Assembly: GCA_902780585.1 (NCBI GenBank)
Contig: CACZGA010000010.1
Coordinates: forward strand, 1-47,089
Length of the DNA: 47,089 bases
Origin: an uncultured Erysipelotrichaceae bacterium
Lineage (GTDB): Bacteria > Bacillota_I > Bacilli_A > RF39 > UBA660
Direction of reading: 5' to 3'
Shown: piece by piece, positions 1-8,210 of the stretch
Numbering within the stretch: the stretch's first letter is position 1
How the letters are laid out: the number at the start of each line of letters is the position of its first letter
Program-made: the position numbers and the translations under genes
The notes under the pieces: generated by a model
Database searches by the model: none
The model's input: only the letters and a program-made list of their open reading frames with translations
What the model was told of the DNA's origin: nothing

Positions 1-1743
1 TTTCCTTTTAATATTTTAGCTTTAGGAATTTCTGATTTTACTGTAGCACTTTTATCTTATAAACTTGATAAACCGTTTAATGAAATATATGATGATGTTA
101 GTTCTTTTAAAACAGTATTGGAGACAACCGATATTAAATCTCTTAAAATGATTATGTACTCTTTTGAAAAATATAAAGACTTTTTTGATGCTTTAGACAA
201 AAAAGGAGTTGATTTTATTCCGAAATATATTGTAGGAGGAAATTTGCTTCAAACTGGTACGGAAAATGAAGGCACTTCTGCAAAGATAATGTATCGTTAT
301 TATAGAGATTGTTCGTTTGATTGGCTTGATTCGATTATAACTTTTAAATTAATTTTAGATATTATAAATAATGGGCTTAACCTTCCAGAAATTGGTTACG
401 AATATATATCAGAGAAAGATAGAAAATATGTTCTTGCTAGGTTAAATGCATTTTTAGAAAATTTAGGATCCGATTTAATTAATCGTTATGAAAAACTACA
501 TCAAGTTGTAGATTGTATGGAACATTATTTCAAAGGATTAGAGAGAAAAAATTCTAGAAGAATACAATTGATAAAAAATCAGAGAGATAATTATGACATT
601 TATTCGGATGAATTTCATGATGTTTTTGATAAGGAAGATATTATTGATATGCCAACTGTTAAGCGTGCCTTGAGTCTTATGCCAAAGACGGATACTAGAA
701 TTCGTGTATCTTTTTTAAAAGAGGTTTTTAAGCATAATAAGCCATACTATAAGAGAATGCAAAAAAAAGCTGGCTCTATGTCTTCGTTTGAACATAATGT
801 AGCTGTATTATTGGATAGTAACGGGGTGTCTCCAGCAAGTGTTAATCTTTCTCAAATGCGAGAGAAAAATTATGATAGAATTAAGTCTTTACTCCTTAAA
901 TTAAAAGGTATTACGCTTGATGAATCTGTTTTTCTTTATGCATTACATGTTTGTACGGCGGAACACGTTGTGGCTATTGAAGCAAAAATAAAAGCTGGTA
1001 TTTTGACAGAGGAAGCTTTGAATGCATATCCGGATTTGTTTGTTGAGAGTAGTGATGCATATAAAACGTTGGTTGGGAACATTGATATTTTAAACAAATG
1101 TAGAATTAATCCAACTAATTTTGCTGATAATTCTGAGGTGTTAGTTGAACATAAAGATTTAAAAGAAAGCATTGGAATTTTAAACGAATATGGTCTTAGT
1201 TTAGGTGGAAGACAGGCTGATGAAGTTGATTATCAATTTTTGCTTAGCCCCAGACTTAGAGAGTTGATTGATAAATTAATTGAAGTTGGTTTGAATGAAT
1301 ATTTAGACAATGATTTGAACATGTTAAATGAAAGAGAAGAAAGACTTGATCGTTTAAGGGTATTAAATAGTAGTGGCTTAAAACCTAATTCTAAGGAAGA
1401 AGCTTTAAATATAGTTAGTAGGCGTGTATTTAGTGTGCCAGATGAATTGTTAGGTGAATACTTTAATGCTAAACATGAGCTTTATGTTTCTGATAATCAA
1501 CCTGTTAGTGATGAGATTGGAATATCATCGATTCCTGAACTAAGAAGTTATATAACACATCCTCGATGTATACAGATAGATGGTTTGTATTTCTCTCTAC
1601 CAAAAGTTTTAAGAAATTATCGAAAATATCCTACTGTTGAAGAATCTATTTTTAGAGCATTAATATGCGATCGTATTTTATCCGATGATGAAATTATTGC
1701 TTTAAAAAAGAAAATAATGGGAGATGTAAAATATTACTCTTAA
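1..1743 (+). CDS. Alpha-helical repeat protein, 5' end outside window
   Basis: The frame is open from base 1, so this gene enters from the left; the TTG at 118 is only an internal codon and no ribosome-binding site precedes it. At least 580 codons are present and the stop is at 1741-1743. I do not recognise a named family. Between about 793 and 1422 the protein shows seven units of about 31 residues, each with a helix of the form hxxLxxxG followed by I, V or L: NGV, KGI, AGI, CRI, YGL, VGL and SGL recur at spacings of 28 to 35 residues. Several units continue with a second helix after a PxL- or NxxxL-like turn. This is how alpha-solenoids such as mTERF or TALE-like proteins look, which often bind nucleic acid; that function is inference. 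No signal peptide or membrane segment is visible in the part present. Confidence 0.8.
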   Translation, partial: FPFNILALGISDFTVALLSYKLDKPFNEIYDDVSSFKTVLETTDIKSLKMIMYSFEKYKDFFDALDKKGVDFIPKYIVGGNLLQTGTENEGTSAKIMYRYYRDCSFDWLDSIITFKLILDIINNGLNLPEIGYEYISEKDRKYVLARLNAFLENLGSDLINRYEKLHQVVDCMEHYFKGLERKNSRRIQLIKNQRDNYDIYSDEFHDVFDKEDIIDMPTVKRALSLMPKTDTRIRVSFLKEVFKHNKPYYKRMQKKAGSMSSFEHNVAVLLDSNGVSPASVNLSQMREKNYDRIKSLLLKLKGITLDESVFLYALHVCTAEHVVAIEAKIKAGILTEEALNAYPDLFVESSDAYKTLVGNIDILNKCRINPTNFADNSEVLVEHKDLKESIGILNEYGLSLGGRQADEVDYQFLLSPRLRELIDKLIEVGLNEYLDNDLNMLNEREERLDRLRVLNSSGLKPNSKEEALNIVSRRVFSVPDELLGEYFNAKHELYVSDNQPVSDEIGISSIPELRSYITHPRCIQIDGLYFSLPKVLRNYRKYPTVEESIFRALICDRILSDDEIIALKKKIMGDVKYYS

Positions 1744-1778
1744 TCTTTAACTTTTTATAAAAAAGTATTGCTCGTTGG

Positions 1779-1807
1779 TTGACAGTGCTTTTTCTATGTG
1801 ATATAAT
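1779..1807 (+). promoter_or_regulatory. Promoter of the rplU operon
   Basis: The -35 TTGACA (1779-1784) and -10 TATAAT (1802-1807) are both perfect, with a 17-bp spacer and an extended -10 TG at 1799-1800. Transcription would start near 1814, just before the L21 leader. It is the strongest vegetative promoter in the window. Confidence 0.9.
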
Positions 1808-1811
1808 TTAG

Positions 1812-1885
1812 ATGTTTGACGCCTCATGCTCAAACCGCATTGAAAAGGTAAAAACGTTTTACGTACCTTAAGAGCGAGTCTTAGT
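1812..1885 (+). ncRNA. L21 ribosomal protein leader RNA
   Basis: The 5' untranslated region of rplU folds into nested pairings: GAC (1818-1820) with GTC (1878-1880), GCTC (1828-1831) with GAGC (1872-1875), and AAGGTA (1845-1850) with TACCTT (1864-1869), enclosing a small AT-rich hairpin. The single-stranded ACCGCATTG segment at about 1834-1842 and the position directly before rplU fit the L21 leader of Firmicutes, thought to be bound by L21 for feedback control. The family match is from memory of the motif and needs a covariance search. Confidence 0.75.
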
Positions 1886-1904
1886 TAAAAAAGGAGGTAT
1901 ATAA

Positions 1905-2207
1905 ATGAACGCAGTTATTAAAGTTGGTGGAAAGCAATACTATGTTACAGAAGGTTCTGAAATATATGTTGAGAAGCTTAATTGTTCAGTTGGTGATGTT
2001 GTTCGTTTTGATCAAGTATTGATGCTTGATTCTAAAGTTGGAAATCCTTACCTTACAAATGTTACTGTTCAAGGAGAAGTTCAAAAGAATGGTAAAAATA
2101 AGAAAATTAGAATTTTCAAATATAAGAGTAAAGATCGTTCTAACCGTGTTACACAAGGACATAGACAACCTTATACTAAAATCAAGATTACAAAAATTGT
2201 TGGGTAA
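1905..2207 (+). CDS. rplU: 50S ribosomal protein L21
   Basis: This 100-residue protein has the usual L21 length and pattern: the N-terminal AVIKVGGKQYYV, the central VGDVVRFDQVLML, and the C-terminal FKYKSKDRSNRVTQGHRQPYT, which contacts 23S rRNA. L21 is an early-assembling protein of the large subunit. A strong site (AAGGAGG, about 1891-1897) precedes the ATG. It is the first gene of rplU-prp-rpmA, the conserved Firmicutes order, and is probably controlled by the upstream leader RNA. Confidence 0.97.
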   Translation: MNAVIKVGGKQYYVTEGSEIYVEKLNCSVGDVVRFDQVLMLDSKVGNPYLTNVTVQGEVQKNGKNKKIRIFKYKSKDRSNRVTQGHRQPYTKIKITKIVG

Positions 2208-2209
2208 TT

Positions 2210-2512
2210 ATGATTAAAGTTAGTATTGTTAAAGAAAATGCAAAATATAAAAAAATATCCATATTAGGTCATGCTATGTATGATGATTATGGAAAAGATA
2301 TTGTATGTAGTGCTTGTAGTAGTATTGTAACTACTACTGTAAATGGTATTTTAGCATTACATAAAGGAAGTCTAAGTTATATGGTTGGTAAGAAGGGTAT
2401 GTCTATTGAAGTTAAAAGCGAAGATGAGACTACTCAAATACTAATTCATAACATGGTTCGTCTTTTAAAAGAACTGGAAGGAAATTATCCAGATAATATT
2501 GAAGTTAAGTAA
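2210..2512 (+). CDS. prp: Ribosomal-processing cysteine protease Prp
   Basis: This 100-residue protein lies between rplU and rpmA, where Prp (YsxB) is found in Firmicutes. The catalytic pair is visible: the histidine in [13 protein letters not shown] (about residue 21) and the cysteine in IVCSACSS (about residues 31-37). Prp removes the N-terminal extension of ribosomal protein L27, and the matching extension is present on the next gene. Start and rplU stop are two bases apart, so translation is probably coupled. Confidence 0.93.
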   Translation: MIKVSIVKENAKYKKISILGHAMYDDYGKDIVCSACSSIVTTTVNGILALHKGSLSYMVGKKGMSIEVKSEDETTQILIHNMVRLLKELEGNYPDNIEVK

Positions 2513-2523
2513 GGAGGAAAGTT

Positions 2524-2814
2524 ATGAAGTTTTTAAAATTAGATATTCAATTATTTGCTCACCATAAAGGGCAAGGTTCTACATCTAATGGTCGTGACTC
2601 TGCAGGTAGACGTTTAGGTGCTAAAGCTGCTGATGGTGAATATATAAAAGCAGGTTCTATTTTATATCGTCAAAGAGGTACTAAAATATTCCCTGGAGTA
2701 AATGTACGTCGTGGTAGTGATGATACTATTTATTCTACTATAGATGGAATTGTTAAATATGAACGTTTAGGAAGAGATAGAACACAAGCTTCTGTTTATC
2801 CTGTTGGTGAATAA
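2524..2814 (+). CDS. rpmA: 50S ribosomal protein L27 with cleavable N-terminus
   Basis: This 96-residue L27 has the conserved core [20 protein letters not shown] and [16 protein letters not shown]27 reaches the peptidyl transferase centre of the ribosome. Its N-terminus [12 protein letters not shown] precedes HHKGQGS, which matches the Firmicutes-type extension that Prp cleaves after the LFA-type motif. A strong AAGGAGG site precedes the ATG, and a hairpin terminator follows the stop. It closes the rplU operon. Confidence 0.97.
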   Translation: MKFLKLDIQLFAHHKGQGSTSNGRDSAGRRLGAKAADGEYIKAGSILYRQRGTKIFPGVNVRRGSDDTIYSTIDGIVKYERLGRDRTQASVYPVGE

Positions 2815-2823
2815 ATGTAAAAT

Positions 2824-2844
2824 AAGGCCAAAGGCCTTTTTTTT
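2824..2844 (+). terminator. Terminator of the rplU operon
   Basis: AAGGCC (2824-2829), loop AAA and GGCCTT (2833-2838) form a hairpin that runs into eight T residues (2837-2844). Confidence 0.9.
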
Positions 2845-2865
2845 ATTAAGAAAATGTGGTATAAT
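2837..2865 (+). promoter_or_regulatory. Promoter of the DUF1292-obg unit
   Basis: TATAAT at 2860-2865 has the extended -10 TG at 2857-2858. Seventeen bases upstream the -35 position (2837-2842) falls in the T-tract of the preceding terminator, so terminator and promoter overlap. Confidence 0.8.
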
Positions 2866-2888
2866 ATGTGTATGAGGGATGTGATATA

Positions 2889-3152
2889 GTGGATAATAAA
2901 TTGATGGTTTATAATGAGGATGATGAACTAGAAGAAATAACTGTATTAAGTTTCTATCATCTAGATGAGTATGATCACGAATATGCTTTTTATACTAAAA
3001 ACGAAGAAGTTGGAGATAATATTGTTACATATATTTCTATCATATTTGAAGATAAACCAGGTTTTTATCGTTTTGAAAGAATTGATAATGAAGAGGAGTT
3101 GGCTAAAGTACAACAATTAATCCAGGCAGATATTGATGGATTACAATCATAA
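2889..3152 (+). CDS. DUF1292 family protein
   Basis: This 87-residue acidic protein resembles the DUF1292 (YrzB) family of Firmicutes: an N-terminal strand pair, a YAFYTK strand, and a C-terminal helix after RIDNEEELAKV. The function of the family is unknown. I chose the GTG at 2889, preceded by GAGGGA at 2873-2878. A longer reading from 2868 would start within three bases of the -10 box and is unlikely. It is followed 14 bases later by the next gene and is probably co-transcribed with obg. In other Firmicutes the family usually lies near ruvX, so its place here is unusual. Confidence 0.8.
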   Translation: MDNKLMVYNEDDELEEITVLSFYHLDEYDHEYAFYTKNEEVGDNIVTYISIIFEDKPGFYRFERIDNEEELAKVQQLIQADIDGLQS

Positions 3153-3166
3153 GGGGGTAATTTATT

Positions 3167-5101
3167 ATGGATAATAGGGAATTTGTAAAAAAAGTACTTG
3201 CTATAAAAGAAAACCAGTTAGCGGCGTTACCTGCTACACCAGCTAACGCTGCAGCAAGAGATAAATTAAGTAAAGAAATAACAAGTATAAATATTTATTT
3301 GAAATGTGGGGAGATTGCGGATATAGTTGGGATGAATGAACCAATAATTGAAGCGTTAAATTATGTACCTGCAGCTATACATAACCATCACAGGGATACT
3401 AGACTTAGTAGTGGTCAAAAGAGGCAAGTAACTACATTAAAAAATGAGTTGGCAGCTTTAGCACCTAACTATTTGGCTATTTTTAAAAAAAGGTGTGAAT
3501 TATATAGATTAAGACATGGTGGTAATAATCCAACAAATATGAGTGAACTTATAGGAATTGAAATACCTCCTTATTCACCTTATTTAGGAGTTAAACCTAG
3601 AGATAGGGGTAGATATGTTACTGTTCGTGATGAAATAATTGCACTTAATCCTAATGATGTTGCGGTTGATTTTGCAGCTATGAGATCGTTATTGTTGACT
3701 GAAGCTTTAGATAAGTTGAATAATGCAAGTACTGATAGAGAGTACCAAAACGCAAAATCTCAATATTTTTCTGTAATTGAAGAATTTATGAGAACGGATC
3801 ATGATGCTACAGTTGCTTATTTTAAGAATATTGGAAATCCTAAATTTGCAGCTGACTTGAAACAAAAATATCCTAATGAGGAAGTTCTTCTTAGTGTGGC
3901 TGGTACTGATAAGATTCTTAAACGTATTAAGAGGTTGACTCCTGGTAGTGATAACTATAAAAATGAACTTAATTTATTTAAGGAAAACTTTGCAAGATTG
4001 TATGAAAATTCTGCTAATCATACAGAGTTGAATAGAATTTTAAATTCTGCTCGTCGTAGTAGTAAATTTGAATTTAGATCTGATTTACAAGCGGCTTTAG
4101 CTGACATTGATGGATTGAATGCAGATTTGGGAATTAGAGATTCAGAACTTGCTGATTTTGCAAAATATGTTTCTGATCACTATGATAGTATGTCACAAGA
4201 ACTTCAAGAAAAAATGTATGCTATGCTTAAAACAAAACTTGAGAAGAATCTTGCAGATCAAGCTACCGTAGCTTCTGCTAATGCAGCATTGGCTAATATT
4301 AATAATATAAAATTAGATTTAAAGATACAAAAAGATATGGAAAGATTTGATCAAGCTGTTTATAAGCATCCTAACTTGTTAGCTTATACTAAAGATATTG
4401 ATGCGAAGATTGCAAAACTTACTGAGCAAAAAAACAGATTGATTGCTGTTCCTAAATTAAATATGGATGGTTTTGTTTTAGTGAAGCAAATTGATGCAGC
4501 TATTGACAAATTAAATAATTCTTTAACAACTCTTGATCCTGCTCAAGTTCAGAATTTTAATCCGACTCAAGCAGCTGCTGCAAATGTTGGTACAGATGCT
4601 TTATCTAGAACTCAAGCTGCTCTTGATAATGTAAACACTGAATTGGCTAGGACGGATATTTCTCCTATGTATAAAGCGGCATTAACTAAACAGAAAGAGC
4701 AATATACTGCAAAAATAGCTAAATTACAAGCTGCACAAAATGTAAGAGTAAATGGAAATCGTTTCTTCTTGCTACCAAAAGCGAAAGTTCAAGGATTAGA
4801 AGTATTAACAGCTCAAGAACTTCGTGCAGCAAGGGATGCTGCATATGCACAACGTACGGTAGAGTTAAGAGCGGAAGCTCAGAGCCTTATGATGGCTGGA
4901 GGAGTAATTAATGGTATTAAATCTTTAATAAAGAGTGGGGAAGCCAATTGGATTGCTAATAGTTATAAGATTTCTTCGATTCTTGGTAATGGGTTTGTTC
5001 GTAATAATGGTGGAAATCCGTTCTTTGTTAATCTTCAAGCATTTAATAATTCTTATGGAAATGCACAAGGTGGGCGAACACTAGCAGGAGCCACTGCTTA
5101 G
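3167..5101 (+). CDS. Unknown alanine-rich helical protein
   Basis: This protein of 644 residues is not recognised. A GGGGG-type ribosome-binding site lies before the ATG. The sequence is rich in Ala, Leu, Lys, Asp and Asn and is predicted by eye to be almost entirely helical, with coiled-coil-like stretches at about residues 365-475 and 480-520. There is no signal peptide and no membrane segment. The C-terminus (about residues 575-644) changes in character: it has a glycine-rich tail ending in GRTLAGATA. It sits between DUF1292 and obg, which in most Bacilli are not separated from rpmA by such a gene. A structural or filament-like role is possible, but nothing in the sequence proves it. Confidence 0.85.
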   Translation: MDNREFVKKVLAIKENQLAALPATPANAAARDKLSKEITSINIYLKCGEIADIVGMNEPIIEALNYVPAAIHNHHRDTRLSSGQKRQVTTLKNELAALAPNYLAIFKKRCELYRLRHGGNNPTNMSELIGIEIPPYSPYLGVKPRDRGRYVTVRDEIIALNPNDVAVDFAAMRSLLLTEALDKLNNASTDREYQNAKSQYFSVIEEFMRTDHDATVAYFKNIGNPKFAADLKQKYPNEEVLLSVAGTDKILKRIKRLTPGSDNYKNELNLFKENFARLYENSANHTELNRILNSARRSSKFEFRSDLQAALADIDGLNADLGIRDSELADFAKYVSDHYDSMSQELQEKMYAMLKTKLEKNLADQATVASANAALANINNIKLDLKIQKDMERFDQAVYKHPNLLAYTKDIDAKIAKLTEQKNRLIAVPKLNMDGFVLVKQIDAAIDKLNNSLTTLDPAQVQNFNPTQAAAANVGTDALSRTQAALDNVNTELARTDISPMYKAALTKQKEQYTAKIAKLQAAQNVRVNGNRFFLLPKAKVQGLEVLTAQELRAARDAAYAQRTVELRAEAQSLMMAGGVINGIKSLIKSGEANWIANSYKISSILGNGFVRNNGGNPFFVNLQAFNNSYGNAQGGRTLAGATA

Positions 5102-5114
5102 TTAGGAGTTTAAT

Positions 5115-6389
5115 ATGTTTGTAGATGAAGTGGAAATTCGCGTTGAAGCTGGTAAAGGTGGAGACGGTTGTACAGCTTTTCGTCGTGAAAAATATGTTTC
5201 CATGGGTGGACCATATGGAGGCAACGGTGGACATGGAGCTGATATAATTTTTAAAGTGGATGAGGGACTTCATACTTTATTAGATTTAAGATATCAAAAG
5301 ATGATAAAAGGGTCTAATGGAGAAAATGGAAGAGGTAAGAATCAGCACGGTAAAGGTGCTGATCCTCTTATTGTTAAGGTCCCTTTAGGAACGGTTGTTA
5401 CGGATTTAGATACTGGCTTTGTTTTAGCTGATTTATCTCATAAAGATCAAGAAGAGATAATTGCTAAAGGAGGCCGTGGCGGTAGAGGTAATACGGCCTT
5501 TAAGACACAAACTAATACAGCACCTGATTACTCTGAAAAAGGGGAAGAAGGAGAACACAAAGATTTAAAAGTAGAAGTTAAAATGTTAGCTGATGTTGGG
5601 CTTGTAGGATTACCTAGTGTTGGTAAAAGTACCATTATTTCATGTGTTTCTAAATCAAAACCTAAAATAGCAGCTTATCATTTTACTACTTTGAACCCTA
5701 ATTTAGGCGTTGTTAAAGCTACTGATGGGCGTAGTTTTGTAATGGCTGATTTACCGGGACTTATTGAGGGTGCCAGCAAGGGAGAAGGTTTAGGAGATAA
5801 ATTCTTAAGACATATTGAAAGAACACGAGTAATTGCTCATGTTATTGATATGGCTGGTAGTGAAATGAGAGATCCTTATGAAGACTATTTATTAATTAAC
5901 AAAGAATTAGAAGAGTTTAATCCTAAATTATTAGAAAAACCAATGATTGTTGTTGCTAATAAGATGGATTTAGATGGAGCTAAAGATAATCTTATAGAAT
6001 TTAAGAAGAAAGTAGATTGTAAAATATTTGAAGTAAGTGCTGCTACTAATAGTGGACTTCAAATAGTGGTTGATTATTTAGCAGACCTTTTAGATACTAT
6101 CCCTATCACACCTTTGTATGAGGATAATCAAATTGAAAGTCATGTCCTTTATAAATTTAAAAAGGAAGAACCTTTTAAAATTACTCGTGAAGATGAAGAT
6201 TTGTGGGCAATTTCAGGTGATGAGATTGAAAGAATCTTTAAAATGACAAAGTTTTCTAGTGATGAAGCTGTTTATCGTTTCTCTAAAAAACTACGTCGAA
6301 TGGGAATTGATGATAAACTTAAGGAATTGGGTGCTAAAGATGGAGATCAAGTACGTATCCTAGATTTCTACTTTGATTATAAAGATTAG
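5115..6389 (+). CDS. obg: GTPase Obg (CgtA)
   Basis: This 424-residue protein has all three Obg domains: the glycine-rich N-terminal fold (residues 1-158, with EAGKGGDGC and GGPYGGNGG), the GTPase domain (P-loop GLPSVGKST at about 164, G3 DLPGL, G4 NKMD) and the C-terminal OCT domain (about 350-424). Obg binds the 50S subunit and acts in late ribosome assembly and the stringent response. It is the last gene of the unit that starts at the 2837 promoter. Its position close to rplU-rpmA is conserved across bacteria. Confidence 0.97.
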   Translation: MFVDEVEIRVEAGKGGDGCTAFRREKYVSMGGPYGGNGGHGADIIFKVDEGLHTLLDLRYQKMIKGSNGENGRGKNQHGKGADPLIVKVPLGTVVTDLDTGFVLADLSHKDQEEIIAKGGRGGRGNTAFKTQTNTAPDYSEKGEEGEHKDLKVEVKMLADVGLVGLPSVGKSTIISCVSKSKPKIAAYHFTTLNPNLGVVKATDGRSFVMADLPGLIEGASKGEGLGDKFLRHIERTRVIAHVIDMAGSEMRDPYEDYLLINKELEEFNPKLLEKPMIVVANKMDLDGAKDNLIEFKKKVDCKIFEVSAATNSGLQIVVDYLADLLDTIPITPLYEDNQIESHVLYKFKKEEPFKITREDEDLWAISGDEIERIFKMTKFSSDEAVYRFSKKLRRMGIDDKLKELGAKDGDQVRILDFYFDYKD

Positions 6390-6401
6390 TGAAAATAATA
6401 G

Positions 6402-6427
6402 AAAAGATGATATATCATCTTTTTTTA
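6402..6427 (+). terminator. Terminator after obg
   Basis: An 11-bp perfect inverted repeat (6402-6412 with 6413-6423) has no separate loop, so the centre must open. It continues into a run of T to 6426. Confidence 0.8.
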
Positions 6428-6497
6428 TTAGAATATATAATATGATGAGTAAAGACAAAAATCTAATTATATAATGTTAGAAGTAGATATAAAAAAG

Positions 6498-6526
6498 TTG
6501 CATTTTCAGCCAATTTGTGTTATAAT
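6498..6526 (+). promoter_or_regulatory. Promoter of the unknown gene at 6552
   Basis: The -35 TTGCAT (6498-6503), 17-bp spacer and -10 TATAAT (6521-6526) with extended TG (6518-6519) are clear. They lie inside the longer open frame that begins at 6474, which shows that the true start is downstream. Confidence 0.85.
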
Positions 6527-6551
6527 TATGCAAATTTGTGGGGTGTTAGGT

Positions 6552-8078
6552 ATGAAATATAATATTGTAGATATGATTGATTCTTTTATAATCAATAATA
6601 ATTTAGGATGTTTGTCAGTTTGTCAAAAATTTTGTCTTCAAAAAATGATGACTACATTAATAGAAGAGTTTGAGGGTTTAAGAATTGATGGAGACCTTCC
6701 AAGACTTAATACCGATACTTTTTATCATAAATGTGAAGGGATAAATACTGATAAAATAGAGATTTGGCTAAGAAATAGAAAAGAGCAAAAATTCTTTTTA
6801 ACTATTAGCAATGAAAAAATTACTATGGTTGAAGCTCAAAAATGTGCTGATATGAATGGAAATTTTTATAGCCTACAATTACCTAGTGGTTTTTCTTTAG
6901 AATTAGACGTTAAATCAACAGGAAGATGTTATAAATTAAATACTAGTTGTAATGATTATTTAATTTCAATCGAAAAAGATTCTGATTGTAATGCTGCAAT
7001 TACTATTAGAATATATGACAAAAGTAAAATAGATAATCAAGGTAGCATTGTTGGCCTAGAGCCTTTAGATGAAAGACAGGTTGAAATTGATCTAAAAAAT
7101 GGAGTTGTTTTAGCATGTCCTCATAGAAGAAATTTATTTGGAATTCCACCAGAGATAAAATCAGTTTTATCATATGGTCAAATAATTACACCATATTTTT
7201 TGGGAAAAGTATATGCAGCCTTCTATAAACAAAATCATAGAACTAGAGACACTTTAGTTATTCAACTAAAGAAATATGGTGACAAAAAAGATAAAGTATA
7301 TAGGTTAAGAGATAAAGAAATATGTTGGGTTGAAGATATGCTAGACTCTAAATTAGAAATTCTTGAGGGTTTAGAACTTGACGAAGATTTTAGCGATGTA
7401 TATCCAGAAGAAAGAAATACTTTTATTGTAAAAAATGCAAAGGGTAAAAGATTTAAATTATCACTTCTTAACCAATCTTTAGAATTGTTTGAATTGCCAG
7501 ATAGTATTAAAAAACATGATTTGCATAATTTTGATAGTAGTATAATGTGCTATCATAACGCATTTATGTTGCGCTATACTCCAACAGACTGTAGAATTAA
7601 GTATGTTTCTGGTGATGATGTGGTTTCTGTTAATGCAAATCATTTAGATATTAAAACAAAAAGAGATGGACTAAATCCCATAGGTGAAGTAATATATGAC
7701 GTTGACTTATATACAAATACAGCTGATTTGTCTTTTCCAACGGGAGTTTTTACCAGTAGATGTGGTATGATTGTGGTAGAAAAAAATCCAGAAACAGGAA
7801 AACGTGAAGAATATGTTGTGAAAGAACCAAATATGATTGAAAGTGATTATTCTGGCAGATTTACAATTGCTAGCAATTATGGAGTAGGTGATATTGAAGA
7901 AACAAAAAAACCTGGTTTAGTCGTTGATCTAAATCGTAAACCTATGTTTTCACTAGGAAATGAACCGGTAGAACATATTAGAGTTCCAAATCTTATGCGA
8001 CGAATTGGAGAAGCAACTAGGGATAAGTATTATATGGATTTTCCAAGTAATCATATTAGTGATGCAGTAAACAAATAG
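6552..8078 (+). CDS. Unknown 508-residue protein
   Basis: The protein is not recognised. I chose the ATG at 6552 (MKYNIVDMIDSF) because a good promoter lies at 6498-6526, inside the longer open frame. The first 60 residues are helical; the rest alternates short beta strands with charged loops. Cysteines are scattered (about ten) without a CxxC pattern. No signal peptide or membrane segment is present, so a cytoplasmic protein is likely. It forms a single-gene unit with its own promoter and terminator. Its style, including GGGGTG-type translation signals, is like that of the other unknown genes at 14361, 29857 and 37672, but I see no clear sequence relation between them. Confidence 0.85.
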   Translation: MKYNIVDMIDSFIINNNLGCLSVCQKFCLQKMMTTLIEEFEGLRIDGDLPRLNTDTFYHKCEGINTDKIEIWLRNRKEQKFFLTISNEKITMVEAQKCADMNGNFYSLQLPSGFSLELDVKSTGRCYKLNTSCNDYLISIEKDSDCNAAITIRIYDKSKIDNQGSIVGLEPLDERQVEIDLKNGVVLACPHRRNLFGIPPEIKSVLSYGQIITPYFLGKVYAAFYKQNHRTRDTLVIQLKKYGDKKDKVYRLRDKEICWVEDMLDSKLEILEGLELDEDFSDVYPEERNTFIVKNAKGKRFKLSLLNQSLELFELPDSIKKHDLHNFDSSIMCYHNAFMLRYTPTDCRIKYVSGDDVVSVNANHLDIKTKRDGLNPIGEVIYDVDLYTNTADLSFPTGVFTSRCGMIVVEKNPETGKREEYVVKEPNMIESDYSGRFTIASNYGVGDIEETKKPGLVVDLNRKPMFSLGNEPVEHIRVPNLMRRIGEATRDKYYMDFPSNHISDAVNK

Positions 8079-8096
8079 GATTTATCCTATTTTTTT
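8074..8096 (+). terminator. Terminator overlapping the stop of the 6552 gene
   Basis: AATAGGA (8074-8080) pairs with TCCTATT (8085-8091) around a TTTA loop, followed by T to 8096. The stop codon TAG at 8076-8078 lies within the stem. Confidence 0.85.
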
Positions 8097-8137
8097 ATGC
8101 TAAATATATACGTATTTAGAAAAAATAATTTTAAATT

Positions 8138-8165
8138 AATATAAAATATTGCAATATTTTATATT
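8138..8165 (+). repeat. 28-bp perfect palindrome, candidate operator
   Basis: The half-site AATATAAAATATTG (8138-8151) is followed immediately by its exact reverse complement (8152-8165). It covers the -35 region of the promoter whose extended -10 (TGTTATAAT) is at 8171-8179. There is no T-tract, so it is not a terminator. A smaller inverted repeat, CTAAATA-N6-TATTTAG, lies at 8100-8119. Confidence 0.7.
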
Positions 8166-8170
8166 TTATA

Positions 8171-8179
8171 TGTTATAAT
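8171..8179 (+). promoter_or_regulatory. Extended -10 of the Hpt-receiver gene
   Basis: TATAAT at 8174-8179 is preceded by TG at 8171-8172. The -35 region is weak and falls in the palindrome at 8138-8165. Confidence 0.75.
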
Positions 8180-8210
8180 TTTAGTAAAGTAAAAAATTGA
8201 GGTGCATATT

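Noticed and set aside
118..120. TTG as the start of the first gene
   Set aside because: The frame is open from base 1 and no ribosome-binding site precedes the TTG, so the gene begins outside the window.
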